Program-made: the position numbers and the translations under genes | Notes under the pieces: generated by a model | What the model saw: the letters and a program-made list of their open reading frames with translations, nothing else | Told to the model about the DNA's origin: nothing | The model's database searches: none | From: Vermamoeba vermiformis | Lineage: Eukaryota > Tubulinea > Echinamoebida | DNA: 64,000 nucleotides | Direction: 5' to 3' | NCBI GenBank assembly: GCA_045837725.1 | Contig: JBEWZL010000043.1 | Coordinates: 124,001 to 188,000 of the forward strand | Part shown: piece by piece, positions 9,645 to 21,618 of the stretch | How the letters are laid out: each line of letters opens with the position of its first letter | How positions within the stretch are numbered: the first letter of the stretch is position 1

Positions 9645-12604
9645 TTACAGCAATGTAATATTATGATCATTTTTCAAGGAATTTTTAACGGTCTCTTCAA
9701 GATTTTCTGCTTTTAACTGCGCTGCAACTGGATGTTGAAAGTGAGTTTCGCGGCCGAATATTTTTCTACTGTACAAGTGTGTTGCGTGGTCCTTAACGAC
9801 TACTTTAGTAATATCAGTCGAAGTTGTGAACAAATCGTGAATTGTTCCTGCGGCAGCTGAAAATTTACTTTCCGCATCTGCTTTCTTTCCTCCAATAAAA
9901 CCTAAATACCAATATTAATAATTGTAGTATAAGATAAATAAATATATACATATGTATTATTTTAAATGTTCGACGGCTCTTTTTTTGTTTCATGAAAGCA
10001 ATTCTTTTTTTTGTGGCTTACTTTTCTGCATCTGAGTCAATTCGTTGAAGGTCACAAAATTGTAACTAGCTTGCTTATTGTCGTTACTAGCACCAGCCAA
10101 TATATTAACATTAGTGCTCGGATTCGTTGGCCTAACGTCACTCGCGCCTTCTTTCGACTTTAAATTAGTGTTGATCTCGTCTTCAGGCTCGGTTTGTTCT
10201 TGGCCCCAACTCTTCAACGTCTGTTTCATTTGTTGCAATATTTTCTCCATTTCATACAGCTTTGAATTCGATAAATGCCTCTGTAATAAACAAAATTTTA
10301 GTACCTCGAAAAAACCCGATCTAGATTCAACAAAATTGAATCAATTAGCCTATAAACATTAGATATATGAATAGTGTGGATATACAGTATTAATAGGATC
10401 GTTTAAGAGTGTTTGTTCAAAATGATTTGAAGAGCGCGTACTGGATCTTCCAAAAAAGGAAATATTACTTACGATTTTGTTAATGTGCGTTTGTTCATCG
10501 AGTGCAGAACTCTCCATCAATACGCCGACTGATATATGATACATAGTGACTATTAACAGGCCAACGAACACTCGATCGTTCGTTTTCTTGCTGTTTTTGG
10601 ATCTCCAAGTCCTTCACTTCTGATTCTAACGCGGATGCAATATCGCTCATATTCATACTTGAATAGGCCTTATTATTATTGTTGTTATTGTTGCTTCTAT
10701 TATTTTTGTCGATTGGTTTTAACAGCGGTGAGTTTGGTTGAGGAATCGTTTGAATATATTTTTTCTTCGTCTCTAATAGCCTAGATACGCGAAATATAAT
10801 GATTAGTCACGCTACAAAATAATAATATAATAAAATCGTCACATTAAGACGTAAGGAATTTCAAACCGCAGTAAATCAGCCACAAATAAAAATTGATAAA
10901 ATTATGTCCGTTCATGAAAAGAATACCGCAAAAATGAAATTGATAAAATTTCGTACTGGCTTGAAATTTGATACCAAAAAGCTTATTTTAGTATTATTGT
11001 ACTATAATTATATTATATTATTAATGCTAAGTATTTGATATTACTTACTTATCATATGTCGTCTTTGGAATTGAAACTACGGTCATATGTTCAAATATTC
11101 TAGTCTCTTCGTCGTTATCATCTGAACCTTCAGGTGCTTGTTTGTATTCGGGTTTGGGCTTATTTTTCTTCTTTTTGGATACGTAGAAATCTATTCAACG
11201 AAGGAATTAAATTTCAGCTCACATCCAACTCGGAATGGTTATTTTTAAATGAAAGAAATTTAATATCCGATCGGAAGTATATATAACAATACGGCTATAT
11301 AGAATATTAAATAAATATTATGAATTTTTAAGACGTACCTAGAGCGTCAATCAGATTCACGACCCATCGCGTAACAGAGGTGTCCAAGTGCGTGCAAATA
11401 ACGCGATTTTGATACAACAAACACGCGCCTAAATTCTTTGTATCGCTGTTGATCGAGGTAAGAATTTCATTCGCGAACACAAAGTGACGACTGAAGAACT
11501 AAAAATAAAAGTTAGATCAAGTCCTTTTGCGAGCCAACAATCGCTAAAAATACTATAGACCGCATTACATAGGAAAGATATAAATAAACATTAAACTTAC
11601 TTGCGGTATTTCCTTATATGGTAATGGATTGAAAAAATGCAATGAGGTGTTCCAATATTTTTCAACGGCGTGAACGACGTACTTGCAAGCTCTATAATAA
11701 AAATATTAATATGAATATAATTATAATATAGTATGCATTTAAATAATGAATATTATTATGAAATGTCGTACTCTTTAATAACTGCCTGCGCTTCGCGTCG
11801 ATCTCGAGTATCTTTCATAATATGCTCAAAGCCACCATTATAGAACTATAATAATATGTTATTAATAGGTCTCATAATAAATAAGCGATATTTTATCCTT
11901 ACTTGGAACGCATCCCAAAGCAGATCCATTTGATGAACGAGCGAAGTACTAGAATCTTCCATTGAGCTGCTCAAAACCTATCAAAATTATTAATATACAT
12001 TTCAATACGTATAATATCATATTTTATAACATTATGAATCGATTATTACCATGGTGTAATGACCAGTCTGTTTGTAAGTGAATTTTGAGTGCGTCATTTC
12101 AATCACACGCAGCGGTGAGCTAGTGAAGTTCTCAGTGAAGTCGCGAAGTGCACCACATGCTCCTTGGAAGGCTATTTGCATCTAGTAATATTACACGGTC
12201 AGCATTTTGAATCTAAATAGAAATTTGGATCGAAAAGTCATTATGGCCACGCGATCTGAATTTTGATTTTCTTCGGGTTCAGTTATTATATTAATAATTT
12301 ATTAACTTCTTGCTATATTTATGTTGTTCATAATATTAAACAATAGCCTTGTAATATAAGTCAATCAACTTTGCTTGATCGCGTCTGCAGGTCAAAAACT
12401 GAATTATTGCGGTTATTAATTACTGATTATTGTGAAATTAATTTTAATAATTTTTTTAACGGTAATAATGTACGTAATATTTACGTGTTCTGGAACGGTC
12501 TCTGGATGAAAAAACAAAATAATATCCTCATCTGCTGTTTCTTCTTGAACTCTATCGTATATAAAAAATGCTTTTGGAAGACTCTTCAAAGCACCGCCCT
12601 CCAT
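9645..12604 (-). CDS. CCZ1: CCZ1-like vacuolar fusion protein (Mon1-Ccz1 Rab7 exchange complex)
   Basis: The gene has about ten exons. The N-terminal exon has ALKSLPKAFFIYDR and EDIILFFHPE, matching the conserved CCZ1 opening (SFFIYNP...ILFYHP). A later exon has LGACLLYQNRVICTHLD, matching the CCZ1 longin strand around AFLYNDQLIWSGL. The middle contains QIAFQGACGALRDFTENF and an exon on Trp-spaced helices. The C-terminal third has a Lys-rich stretch (SKKKKNKPKPEY), an Asn-rich run near 10670-10700, and Gln/Glu-rich coiled-coil-like sequence, and ends in ENLEETVKNSLK. CCZ1 with MON1 forms the guanine-nucleotide exchange factor for Rab7 on late endosomes and autophagosomes. The long linker is poorly conserved and exon boundaries there are approximate. 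The gene is head to head with the ERMP1-type gene. Confidence 0.7.
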
Positions 12605-12699
12605 TTCAATTGTGTTCGTTTGGAGGCGAAATCTGTCAAAAAAAAAAACGAAGGAAAATCGTCCAGTCTTTTCAGACCTACGTTTTAGTATCGTGCACC
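12605..12699. promoter_or_regulatory. Compact divergent promoter between CCZ1-like and ERMP1-like genes
   Basis: Only 95 bases separate the two divergent start codons. The stretch includes an A-run (near 12638-12650) and no TATA box that I can place with confidence. Both genes must share this space for their 5' UTRs and promoters, unless one overlaps the other. Confidence 0.5.
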
Positions 12700-15600
12700 A
12701 TGGACCGTGAAACCGAGCCCTTAATTCTTAATGATAAGGCCCGTAAAAGAACAAGCTTCAGCGAGAAGGTAAGCTAAACTCTAAAAATAGGAACTTCAAT
12801 CCAAGCTTGTAAAATCTTTTTTAATGACCTCCTTTACATGTGGTAATAATAATCCTACCATGCAAATAATTTTGTATATCGATAATGATCTATTTAAACA
12901 CGAAATCTGGTCCCGCTAATCTGATCCTTAAAAAACCATTTTATTTTTAAAATTTCTATTTTTCGATCTTAATGCTTCAATTGCTCTAAATTTCATAATT
13001 TATATATCGATCTATAACTAGTTTAATAATTTGTAATGCCTTGCTCATTACTGATTTCGATCAGCTTCGAACTCAAGTATTGACGGCGGATAATTGCAAA
13101 TGCTTATCACTCTGGTCCTTTATATTCATATTCTACGGCATTCTAATGATGATTGTCGTCCTCCGCGCGAATTCAATGCCAGAACTTGTTCCGCTCTCCG
13201 CAGATCCGACTGTATTTTCAGAAGAAAGGTAAGAAAAACTCTAATACCTACTACATGCAACACAAATTATGTTAATACCACTGACAATAAGACTCTAGCC
13301 TTTATTATCGGATAACAATTTTCTCGATCGGATTTGTAAAGTAACATTTTTTTAATCCAGAGCCCGTATACCTTTGAAATATTTAACCACCGATATCGGA
13401 GCACGTCCGATGTGTTCACTGAAAAACGCTGCAGCACGTGACTACTTATTGAACACCTTGCACGAGCTGGCCAATCAAACCAAACACTTGTTCGTGTCGA
13501 CGGATGACTTTGGCAACATTTTGTCCGTGCTCGAAGGCAGCAATGGACCTGACAACGCCTTGTTAGTCTCCTCGCACTATGATACTGTATTGTTGAGCCC
13601 TGGTAAGTGTAACGGATCCAAAGCTCGAGCCAAAAAAAAAAGACTTCAATTACCCCAAAATAATATATAACATATAATAGTAATGACGATCTAAAGGTCG
13701 ATAATATTTTAATATTTAGCAATAATTGGATAATTCAATTTTTTTCAATGTTATCCCCATGAACGTCGTGTATTGATTATTTCATATAACCACAGGTGCC
13801 TACGACGACACATCAGGTGTGGTGACGATTCTCGAAGTGTTGCGCGCATTAGTTCACTCGCCACAACTGCCACACAGCGTCTTGTTCTTGTTGAACAACG
13901 GCGAAGAAATGGGGCTCTTGGGCTCAGCGTACTTCGTGCAAAACAGTCCTTACGCACAACAGTAAGAATTTCATTTTCACTGAACGAAATTTATTCATGA
14001 AAAAATATATCGCCGTTCGAATGTCATTTTGACTCATTTTTTCTTGTTAGCGTCGCTGGCTTTGTCAATATGGACAGCATTCCCGGCACCAAGCCGATGT
14101 TGTTCGAAGTGACTGGCTCGTGGATGGAACAAGAATTTGCTAAAGTCGTGCCCAGACCTCTTGGAAACGTAGCTGTAAGTCGACCCGAAAAACATGGTTG
14201 TCAAAACAAAATCCGCAAACATAACCAGAGTGTGACGTGTCAAAAGAGATTGTATTTGTTTGACGTTGGAATTCTTTTTAGGGCTCAGACACGTTCCAAA
14301 ACGGATTGACCTTGGGCTCGTCGACTGATTTCCTGAACTACGCCACGCTCAATGTCTCTGGCCTTGATTTTGCTTTCTTTGACCGAAGGTACGCATTTGA
14401 TCATACTTTAGACTCGCATTTCACTCGAAAGAATCTGTTATTGGTCTTAATCTAAGGCAAAAATTGTCCTTAAGTTTGACGCGTGTCAAGTTGACATTTG
14501 TACGAAGTGATTTTGACACTTGGTTTTTTCAGACAATTCTACCACTCGTTGCAAGACAACTACGAGCGCATGGAGAACGGCAGCATTCAGTTCTTGGGCG
14601 ACAACATTCTCGCTGCTGTCAAGGCCTTTGCTGCCAATGACAAGCTGAACAAGTCTGACTCGGATCACGGTCCTCGTGTCTTCTTTGACATTTCAGGTAC
14701 GAATATACAATCCCTTATACGTGCCTATTTAACGCTACTGTTATTTTCTTAGAAATTTCAATGGTTGTTTACAGCAAATCAACTGGCACTTTGCTCAACG
14801 TCATCTTTTTGATCTTATTGGCTGCCTTCGTTGTTTTGGCTGGCGTGTCATTCAGGTACGAAGGTTAATCATATTATACTCGAATATTATACTAAAGACC
14901 TTAATTATTACAGAGGAGACAAGTTGGATTTTTACACGTACGATGAAGACAAGAGCGTGATTGTCGGATTTTTCCGCGGCTTCGTAACGCACATCTTGAG
15001 CATCATTGCTGGTTTTGGTATTGCGCTCCTCGTTGCGTTTTTGATCAGCTTGTGGAACCCTTTCTTCTATAATACTTCGTTGCCCATTGCTTTGTTCACT
15101 TACGGATCTGCAACTTTTGTTGGTTACTTTTTGGTACGTTTATTCATTTAAAAATATTTGTTTCTATGTATAATATTATAATACTAATGATATTATATAG
15201 GTCCGATGGCTTGCTGATCGCATGAACGTGAGGTTGAAACTTTCAGATCGAGCGCAAGAAACAGATGCGTTCTTCGGTCTTCAAGTGACTTGGGTCGTGT
15301 TCTTAATTATCGCTGCTATTGTTTCGAACCACTACGGCACTGCTTATGTCTTGACTTTCTTCGGCATCTTCTCGTTTGGTGGCCTTATCGTCCAATTCAC
15401 GATTGCCTTCTATGGCCGAAATTTCATCTTGGTTTCTGGTACGCAATTGTAGCTATTTTTAGCAATATTTACTAACAGGTAAGCAGTCAATACTGATCGA
15501 TTCTTGTTGGCCTTGCTTGTCTTCATGGTTTCAACCTTCTTGCCAGTGTGGCTGTTGATGGAGTTCGTCTTCTTGTTCCTTAAATTCGCCGTACAAGGCA

Positions 15601-16584
15601 AGTATAATAACCTATACTGGGCGGCACTGGCTAACAAAATAATTCATCGCTAGGCTTTGGTGACGTCGTTGTAGCCGGTCTCGTGGCGTTGGTTATCGTC
15701 GTGTCACTGTTGAGTGTCATTCCTTTGACTACATATGTGCGCAGTTACGGCAAGGTCCTCATCGTGTCGTTGATTGTGCTTGTCATCTGCGTGCTCGTGG
15801 CATCATTCAAAGCTCCTTATGACGTCGACCATCCTCAGCGATTGAACGTCAATCACTTGTACCGCCCCTTCGACAACAGTACGTCAGATCTGCTGAAAGT
15901 TTTTGCACATGATACTTAACACTATAGTATAGGTACTCACCCTAGTGTCCTTGTTGTTGCAGCGCTCAATCACGCGAAAGATTTGTCGGAAGTGTTGAAG
16001 GACTCGTTCAAATACGACCCGTCAAGTTTCGAATGCGAAGCAGGTGTATCGCTCTGTTACATCTACGTGCCTGCGCCCAACGTCACCATGGCACAATACA
16101 TTGCTACGAACATGACTGTTGGCGAGGCTCCTAATAATAATGCTAGCAAAGTGTGCACATTCAACCTCGACATGTTCAACAACGGATCTTTCTTCCACAA
16201 ACTGCACTTTGACGATAACGTAAGTCTTATACGTATTATATCCGAATATTCGATGTTGATAGTGATACCTTTTTGTGAATCCAGATCAAGGTGGATGTGG
16301 TGATTGAAGGAGGTGTGCCATTGGCCGAATTGAACAGCAAACCCTTGGGCTACAAGAACTACGGTCCTAATTGGACTTGGAATATCTCGATCGATCTTGC
16401 AAATGTGGCAAGCGACGAGATCAAGGCCAAACTTACCGCGCACTGGAACGACATCCAGTTCTCAAACGGCATTCAGCACTTCGTCTCTGTGTTGCCTGAT
16501 TGGGCTACATTTGTTGGCCGCGGCAGTGGTCTTGTGATCGTCGAGCAGTATGTTGAAATTAATATTGCTGCTTGCAGAAAGTGA
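12700..16584 (+). CDS. ERMP1: ERMP1/Pff1-type M28 metallopeptidase, multi-pass membrane protein
   Basis: The first exon encodes a basic cytosolic N-terminus (MDRETEPLILNDKARKR). The next carries a TM helix (LWSFIFIFYGILMMIVVL). The lumenal M28 peptidase domain follows with all expected metal and catalytic residues: His in SSHYDT, Asp in AYDDTSG, the Glu pair in NNGEEMGLLGS, Asp in NMDSI and His in FYHSLQDNY. About nine further hydrophobic helices follow (for example HILSIIAGFGIALLVAFLI and VVVAGLVALVIVVSLLSVI). The C-terminal lumenal domain has several Asn-glycosylation sites. ERMP1/Pff1 proteins are two-zinc aminopeptidase-like enzymes of the ER or vacuole membrane. The last exon ends VLPDWATFVGRGSGLVIVE; both the spliced and unspliced readings of the final 30 bases end at the same stop. 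Confidence 0.9.
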
Positions 16585-17369
16585 TCGCAGATCTGACTGG
16601 TGAGCAAATCCAATGCAATTTTATTGTACATTACTACTTGACCGTATAAATTGTCCACAAACGAATAAAATGAAGATATATAATACAATGTAAAAGAGAC
16701 CATACGGTGTCTGAGTTGGCTTGTTAATAGCGTACTGTTGTGGATCCTAAAAAACAATTATTAGTTCCCGCGCTTTTTTGAAGCCCCAGTTTGAATATTA
16801 ATATTAGTAGTACATAAATAGTATTGAAATAAACCGAAGGACGGAGTAAATTGCACGAATAAGGTTAAATGAGACAGATGTGTTTCTAATTATTAAATCA
16901 ATTTAGGCAATTTTGCAATCCAATTTAAATAATTCTTGTGCGTTTTTTATGGCCTAATGTGATATTATTTGAATTTATTTATTTTTTTACCTTTATAGCG
17001 ACTTTTTTGAACGAAGATAATGACCACGCATTTGGATAAACAAATTTGTCCGCCCAAGCTTCATTTCCTCGACTAATGTCCTATATTATTATTATTATAA
17101 CAAGTACAGTTGAGAAGCGCTAGTGTTTAATATTTTGGTGTCAGATCCGCTTACTCTATCGGGCTCGTATTCTCTGGGTACTTTTAAATTCATTCTTACT
17201 TATTTCGTTATTTGTTACGTGAGTACGAACGGCAATCACATTAAAGCCAAAGCTAACTTAATTTCACTGAACCAAGGGCCTGAACCAACCACGCACCAGC
17301 ACATGAAAGTTACCACTTGATTAATTAAAAATATTTACTGTGTAGCGTATAGAACAAGTCAAAGCAAGA
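16585..17369. other. Intergenic region, AT-rich
   Basis: About 790 AT-rich bases follow the ERMP1-type gene. They contain a short open frame around 17123-17320 without support. I see no tRNA, repeat or domain. The region probably holds a 3' UTR and the promoter of the SGNH hydrolase gene. Confidence 0.4.
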
Positions 17370-18746
17370 ATGAGTCTATTAGAGGCAATCACCGCAAAAA
17401 AATCGAATCTAAAGATCACTGAAACGAAAGAGCGAGTGTTTGATCTCGCGCATATGATCAATAAAGATGGTAAGTAATTAGTTTAATTTTAAAGAATTAA
17501 TTTGGGCTTAGTTATTACGGTAGTTATTAAGTTCTTGAATAAATTCTTGCGTAGATTTTTTTACGATTCAGTAGAGGCTACACAACTCATCAATTATTTA
17601 CAGTAGTGATCGTTATGGGTAATTCACCAGGCAAAAGAGGATTGCGAATTTTGTGCTTTGGTAAGGCAAATTAGCTCGCCCATTACACCACATCTGGCCA
17701 CAAAATTAATCAAAATCATCATTACTCCTTAAAATATTAAGAATATTATTAATGTTTTATTTCAGTATTGAAATTAATTTTATTTTTCTTAGGCGACAGT
17801 TTAACGTGGGGCTACATAGGTCCTTATGGCGTAGACCAGCATCCTTACGCCAATAAATTGGCCGAATTAATTAAAAATGATTTTGCAGAGTATCCTTCAA
17901 TAGAGGTACGACTAAAATCGAATTCTGTGTTGCGGATTGGAATTTGAAAATTTAGATCTCGCATAATATGCTTCCATTTCGATAATCTATCGCTGATATA
18001 GTATGTAGATTATAGCAAAGGGTGTTAATGGCGAAAGAACGCAAAAAATGGCCGACAGGCTTGCAGAAGAATTGAAAAAAGATTCAGATTTTGACGCGAT
18101 TATTCTATTAGGAGGTAAACCCATCATTGCAATAATGAATATGTATACGTTATAATAATCGCTTAAATATTACTTAATTTTCGAGTTCATCAAGACAAAA
18201 CCGGATTTGAATTATCTCGATCTCGCTTTCAACTTCGACTTACTTGATATTATCGAATATTATAGGCACTAATGATGTAGGCGATAAAACACCCGAAAAA
18301 ACAATTGAGAATTTGAAGAATATGCAATCAACTGCGACCAAATATAAGATCGACTTTTTCATCGGAACTTTGCCGCCAGCGAGTACGTAATTAGCCAGTA
18401 TAATTAGCAAAACACATATTAATATCTACGTTTATCTATTTTTACAGAAGCAGATGATATCGATTGGGTACTCGAAGTAAAAACAAAGATCAACGACGGG
18501 ATCAAGTAAGCTTTCTTATCGTTCGAATATTTATCCAAAAATTAACAAGAATGTAGGACGTTAGTGCCTGAGAGCCATTTAAACGACTTTGCGAATGAAC
18601 TACTGATGCACGATCTGTCGGATGAAGAACGAGACAAGTTATGGAGCGACCATTTGCATCTAACAGCAGCCGGATACGATCTCATGGCGGAGATTATTTA
18701 TAAGAAACTTAAAGTTGTGTTACAAGAGCACAAAATACAAAAATAG
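17370..18746 (+). CDS. SGNH/GDSL-family hydrolase (lipase or esterase-like)
   Basis: The N-terminal exon (17370-17469) joins in phase to the exon with MGNSPGKRG, and then ILCFGDSLTWGYIGPYG gives block I with the catalytic Ser in GDS. KGVNGERTQKMADRL supplies the Gly of block II, IILLGGTNDVGD the block III Asn, and WSDHLHLTAAGYDLMAE block V with the catalytic Asp and His. The fold is therefore complete for a SGNH hydrolase of the small cytosolic arylesterase/lysophospholipase type; the substrate cannot be predicted. There is no signal peptide. The gene has about seven exons. A decayed copy of its last exon lies at 23650-23733. The first 34 residues could be an extension specific to this lineage; the ATG at 17615 is an alternative start. 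Confidence 0.85.
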
Positions 18747-18826
18747 ATCATTGAAAAGTTATTGATCATTATTCTTTAAGAACTGAATCAGTTGAAGGTC
18801 AGGACGAATTGACAACTTTCAGCAAA

Positions 18827-21321
18827 TCACTCGTCAATGTGTTTTTCATGAGCAATTTTGTTGTCATTTGCATTGTTGTTAAGAGCAAACTTTTGCAGCT
18901 GCTTGTTCTCAAGTAGGAGATCTAAAACTTGTGGTTCTTTGATCATGTACTGATAGCAATATCGGTGCTTGCCCTCTGAGAAGAGATGGTTAATGCTGAT
19001 TTTAATCTAAAATAATTGAGATTGAAACACTTACCATTATCAGTTTTCTCAAAGAAGAAAAATCCAGTATCATCTGGCTCAAAACCAAATCGTTTATGAA
19101 AAGCCTTGGGATCCCATGTGAAGTTAGAATTCTTAATGCTGCTGACCATTACATTGGTAATGTGAAGCAGTACTGTTAACAGCAAAATTAGTTCTGTTAT
19201 AAAGCACAGATTCTAACATACTCAGATGAGCTTGAGAATTGTTGCCAGTGCTTGTCATAGATTCCAGTCTCTCATCAATGAAGTCTTTGATCTCACTTTG
19301 TAACATATCCAATGATTCATTGAGAAGCTTTGACATGTTAACTTTTGTACTGCAGTCTCTTGCTTGCTGAAACATAATTCCAATTACTCTCACAACGTAT
19401 CTAAGTCTCCCTTGGAGAAGTTTTGCAGCGTTCTCTTTCACTTCATTGTCTATATCTGACAGATCAAAATATTTTTCCAGAATAGCAAGTGATTCTGTTG
19501 ACTTCACATAGGGAAATGTGTTGATGGCTGATGTTTCAAGGTCAAACCAGTTGTTGCCTTTTGCACCTCCATGTTGTGTGCGACTTGAAAAGTCTATCTT
19601 CTTTTTGCCAGCCACAACAACACTACATTTGGCAGAAGGAAGGGCATCCAACACCATTATCTTCAACAGGTCTCTCTTTGAAGTACTGTGAATTCTGTAA
19701 GATTATGCTTCAATTCATAATCAAGCTGCTTACTCATTGCCACAAGATACATTTTGAATTATTTGGGCTTCATCAACTCCAAACCAAACAAAACCTAATT
19801 CCCCAACAGTTTCTCTAATCAAGTATGTCAAGTTGGCTAATAATGTTGGGTTATCCCCAAAGTGAGAGTCTCTGAAACAAAAAAAATCAGTCCTGGGACA
19901 ACAGAATGTTGGTTACACTTACATGCATAGTGCAAATTCATGTTGAATTTTGTTAATTGTTCTCATTCCTTCAGTGTTGCACCAAAATAGCCATTCAGCT
20001 GGAGTTAATTTTGACTTCAAATGTTTCAACAATCTAAGTCTAGCCAGCCAGAATGCTTGAGCAAGAATAGTGCAGTACTGTGCCGAATGTTGGAAGGATT
20101 TGATGCAATGCCTAAACAATTGGAAGGCCTCATCAAGCTGTTAATGGTTTGGTTAGTGTTCAAGCACAAAGCAATTTGGATGTTTAACTTAAATCAACTT
20201 ACATAATCACCTTTTGCCCTGCCCTCTTCATTCTCACCTTGAATATAAATCAGATATGCATTGTGCCCAATTGCATTCAAAATTGTGCCTGGACAAAGCT
20301 GAGTGAGGATCAATTGGATGGAGAAAATATTACCTGTTTTTCCTGCACCTGACATAGCTCTTAATGTATAAATGTGGTAACCAGGTTTTTTGCTTTGTGA
20401 TTCCATAAATTTGTAAACTGGATCATCAACAGATCTTGGCATGAAACGGATGTCAGCATGCTTGTCCATAAGAGGGTTGAAGAAGATAGACTGCTTTATA
20501 TGTTCTCCAAAAATTGTTTTGAGCTCTTCCATACGTTCTGCTTCTGCTTGCTTAAAGTCAGGAAGATTTAAGTCAGAAATACATTTTTTCTCAATGCCTT
20601 CCAACTCCTGCTTCAGTATTGCAAAGTAGTCTGAGCAATATTAGTTAAGATCATGTTACTCATTAGATTTTGATAGTGCAACATACCTAGTTTAGGTCTT
20701 TTGGCCACTTGATCCACTTTGTCACTAAGCCCAATATCATCAGCGAGGTTATCTTCTCTTTTTCGTTTTTTTGAAGTTTCAGGCTTTTCAGTTGCTAAAT
20801 AGAACTTGTATTAGGATTGATTTTGCAAAAATTTTTGTTGAAGCCAACTTTCAACAACAATTTGTTGATTGTTAGCAATAAGCCATCTATCACATACCTG
20901 GTTCTGCTTGAGACGTCAGTTTTCCAATCCCCGTCCACAACCTTATCACTGAACCAAAAGGTAAGTGAAGAGCCGTGGCTAGGTCTTGATGATCATCAAT
21001 GTAGAGCAATAAACTGCCGTTAATCTTTGCACTTTTCAGGGCAGCCTGGTCCTGCTCGTTGAAGTTCAACTCTTTGCGCGCCCAATCCGCCACTTCTTCA
21101 ATTGTCCACGCTTTGGGCGGCTTATCTTTAAGATTTGGATTAATTAATTGTTTCGATGTTGTATTTAATAGTTATAATGTTAATCGTCGCGAATATTTAC
21201 GATGGATTGGTTTTTGCAGATTTTAAAAGTTTTCGCGCGTACAGTTATATTTTACAAATTGTAATTCAATACAATTTTACAAATTATTACCTTCAAAAGA
21301 ACTTCTCGTATTATTCCCCAT
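18827..21321 (-). CDS. SAM-domain STAND/Crinkler-like P-loop NTPase
   Basis: The first exons (21291-21321, 20898-21125) join in phase and encode a SAM-like domain (KAWTIEEVADWARKE... LHLPFGSVIRLWTGI). A linker follows with a basic nuclear-localisation-like run (KKRKRED). The next exon carries a Walker A motif (YTLRAMSGAGKT). LGFVWFGVDEAQII, after several helices (LDEAFQLFRHCIKSF and others), is the Walker B/D-E-A-Q motif. C-terminal exons give AKCSVVVAGKKKID and TFPYVKSTESLAILEKYFDL, then helices, then a Lys/Asn-rich end. This arrangement is like the STAND-type NTPase module of Crinkler (CRN) proteins, which in oomycetes, chytrids and some protists carry a nuclease-like C-terminus. No C-terminal nuclease is evident here. 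Around the Walker A exon two splice choices exist (read-through or a short intron). The function is unknown; conflict or immunity is an inference. Confidence 0.6.
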
Positions 21322-21618
21322 GTTCTCTTGGCGTTAGTTTCTAGGATTAATTTAGCGGATATCCGCTGGAATGAAGAGATCGCTGTTTTCGATTATTAGG
21401 ACTGAGCCACGACTGCTTAAAAGCTTACTTACGTATAAAACGAAGGTGTTGCTTTGCATCAAGCGTAAGTAAACTAAGCTGCGTTCAAAATTGGGCTACC
21501 AAGGATTTTCTTGAACCCGGTTATTTCCTGGCACGAACAAAAACCATGGCCTGGATTGTTTGAGCTTTTAAAGGATTATAATTAGGTAAAAATATGGTTT
21601 ATTTACCTTACAGGCTTT
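21322..21618. other. Intergenic region
   Basis: About 300 bases lie between the start of the SAM-NTPase gene and the stop of the glutathionyl-hydroquinone reductase gene, both on the minus strand. They should hold the NTPase promoter. No other signal was seen. Confidence 0.4.
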
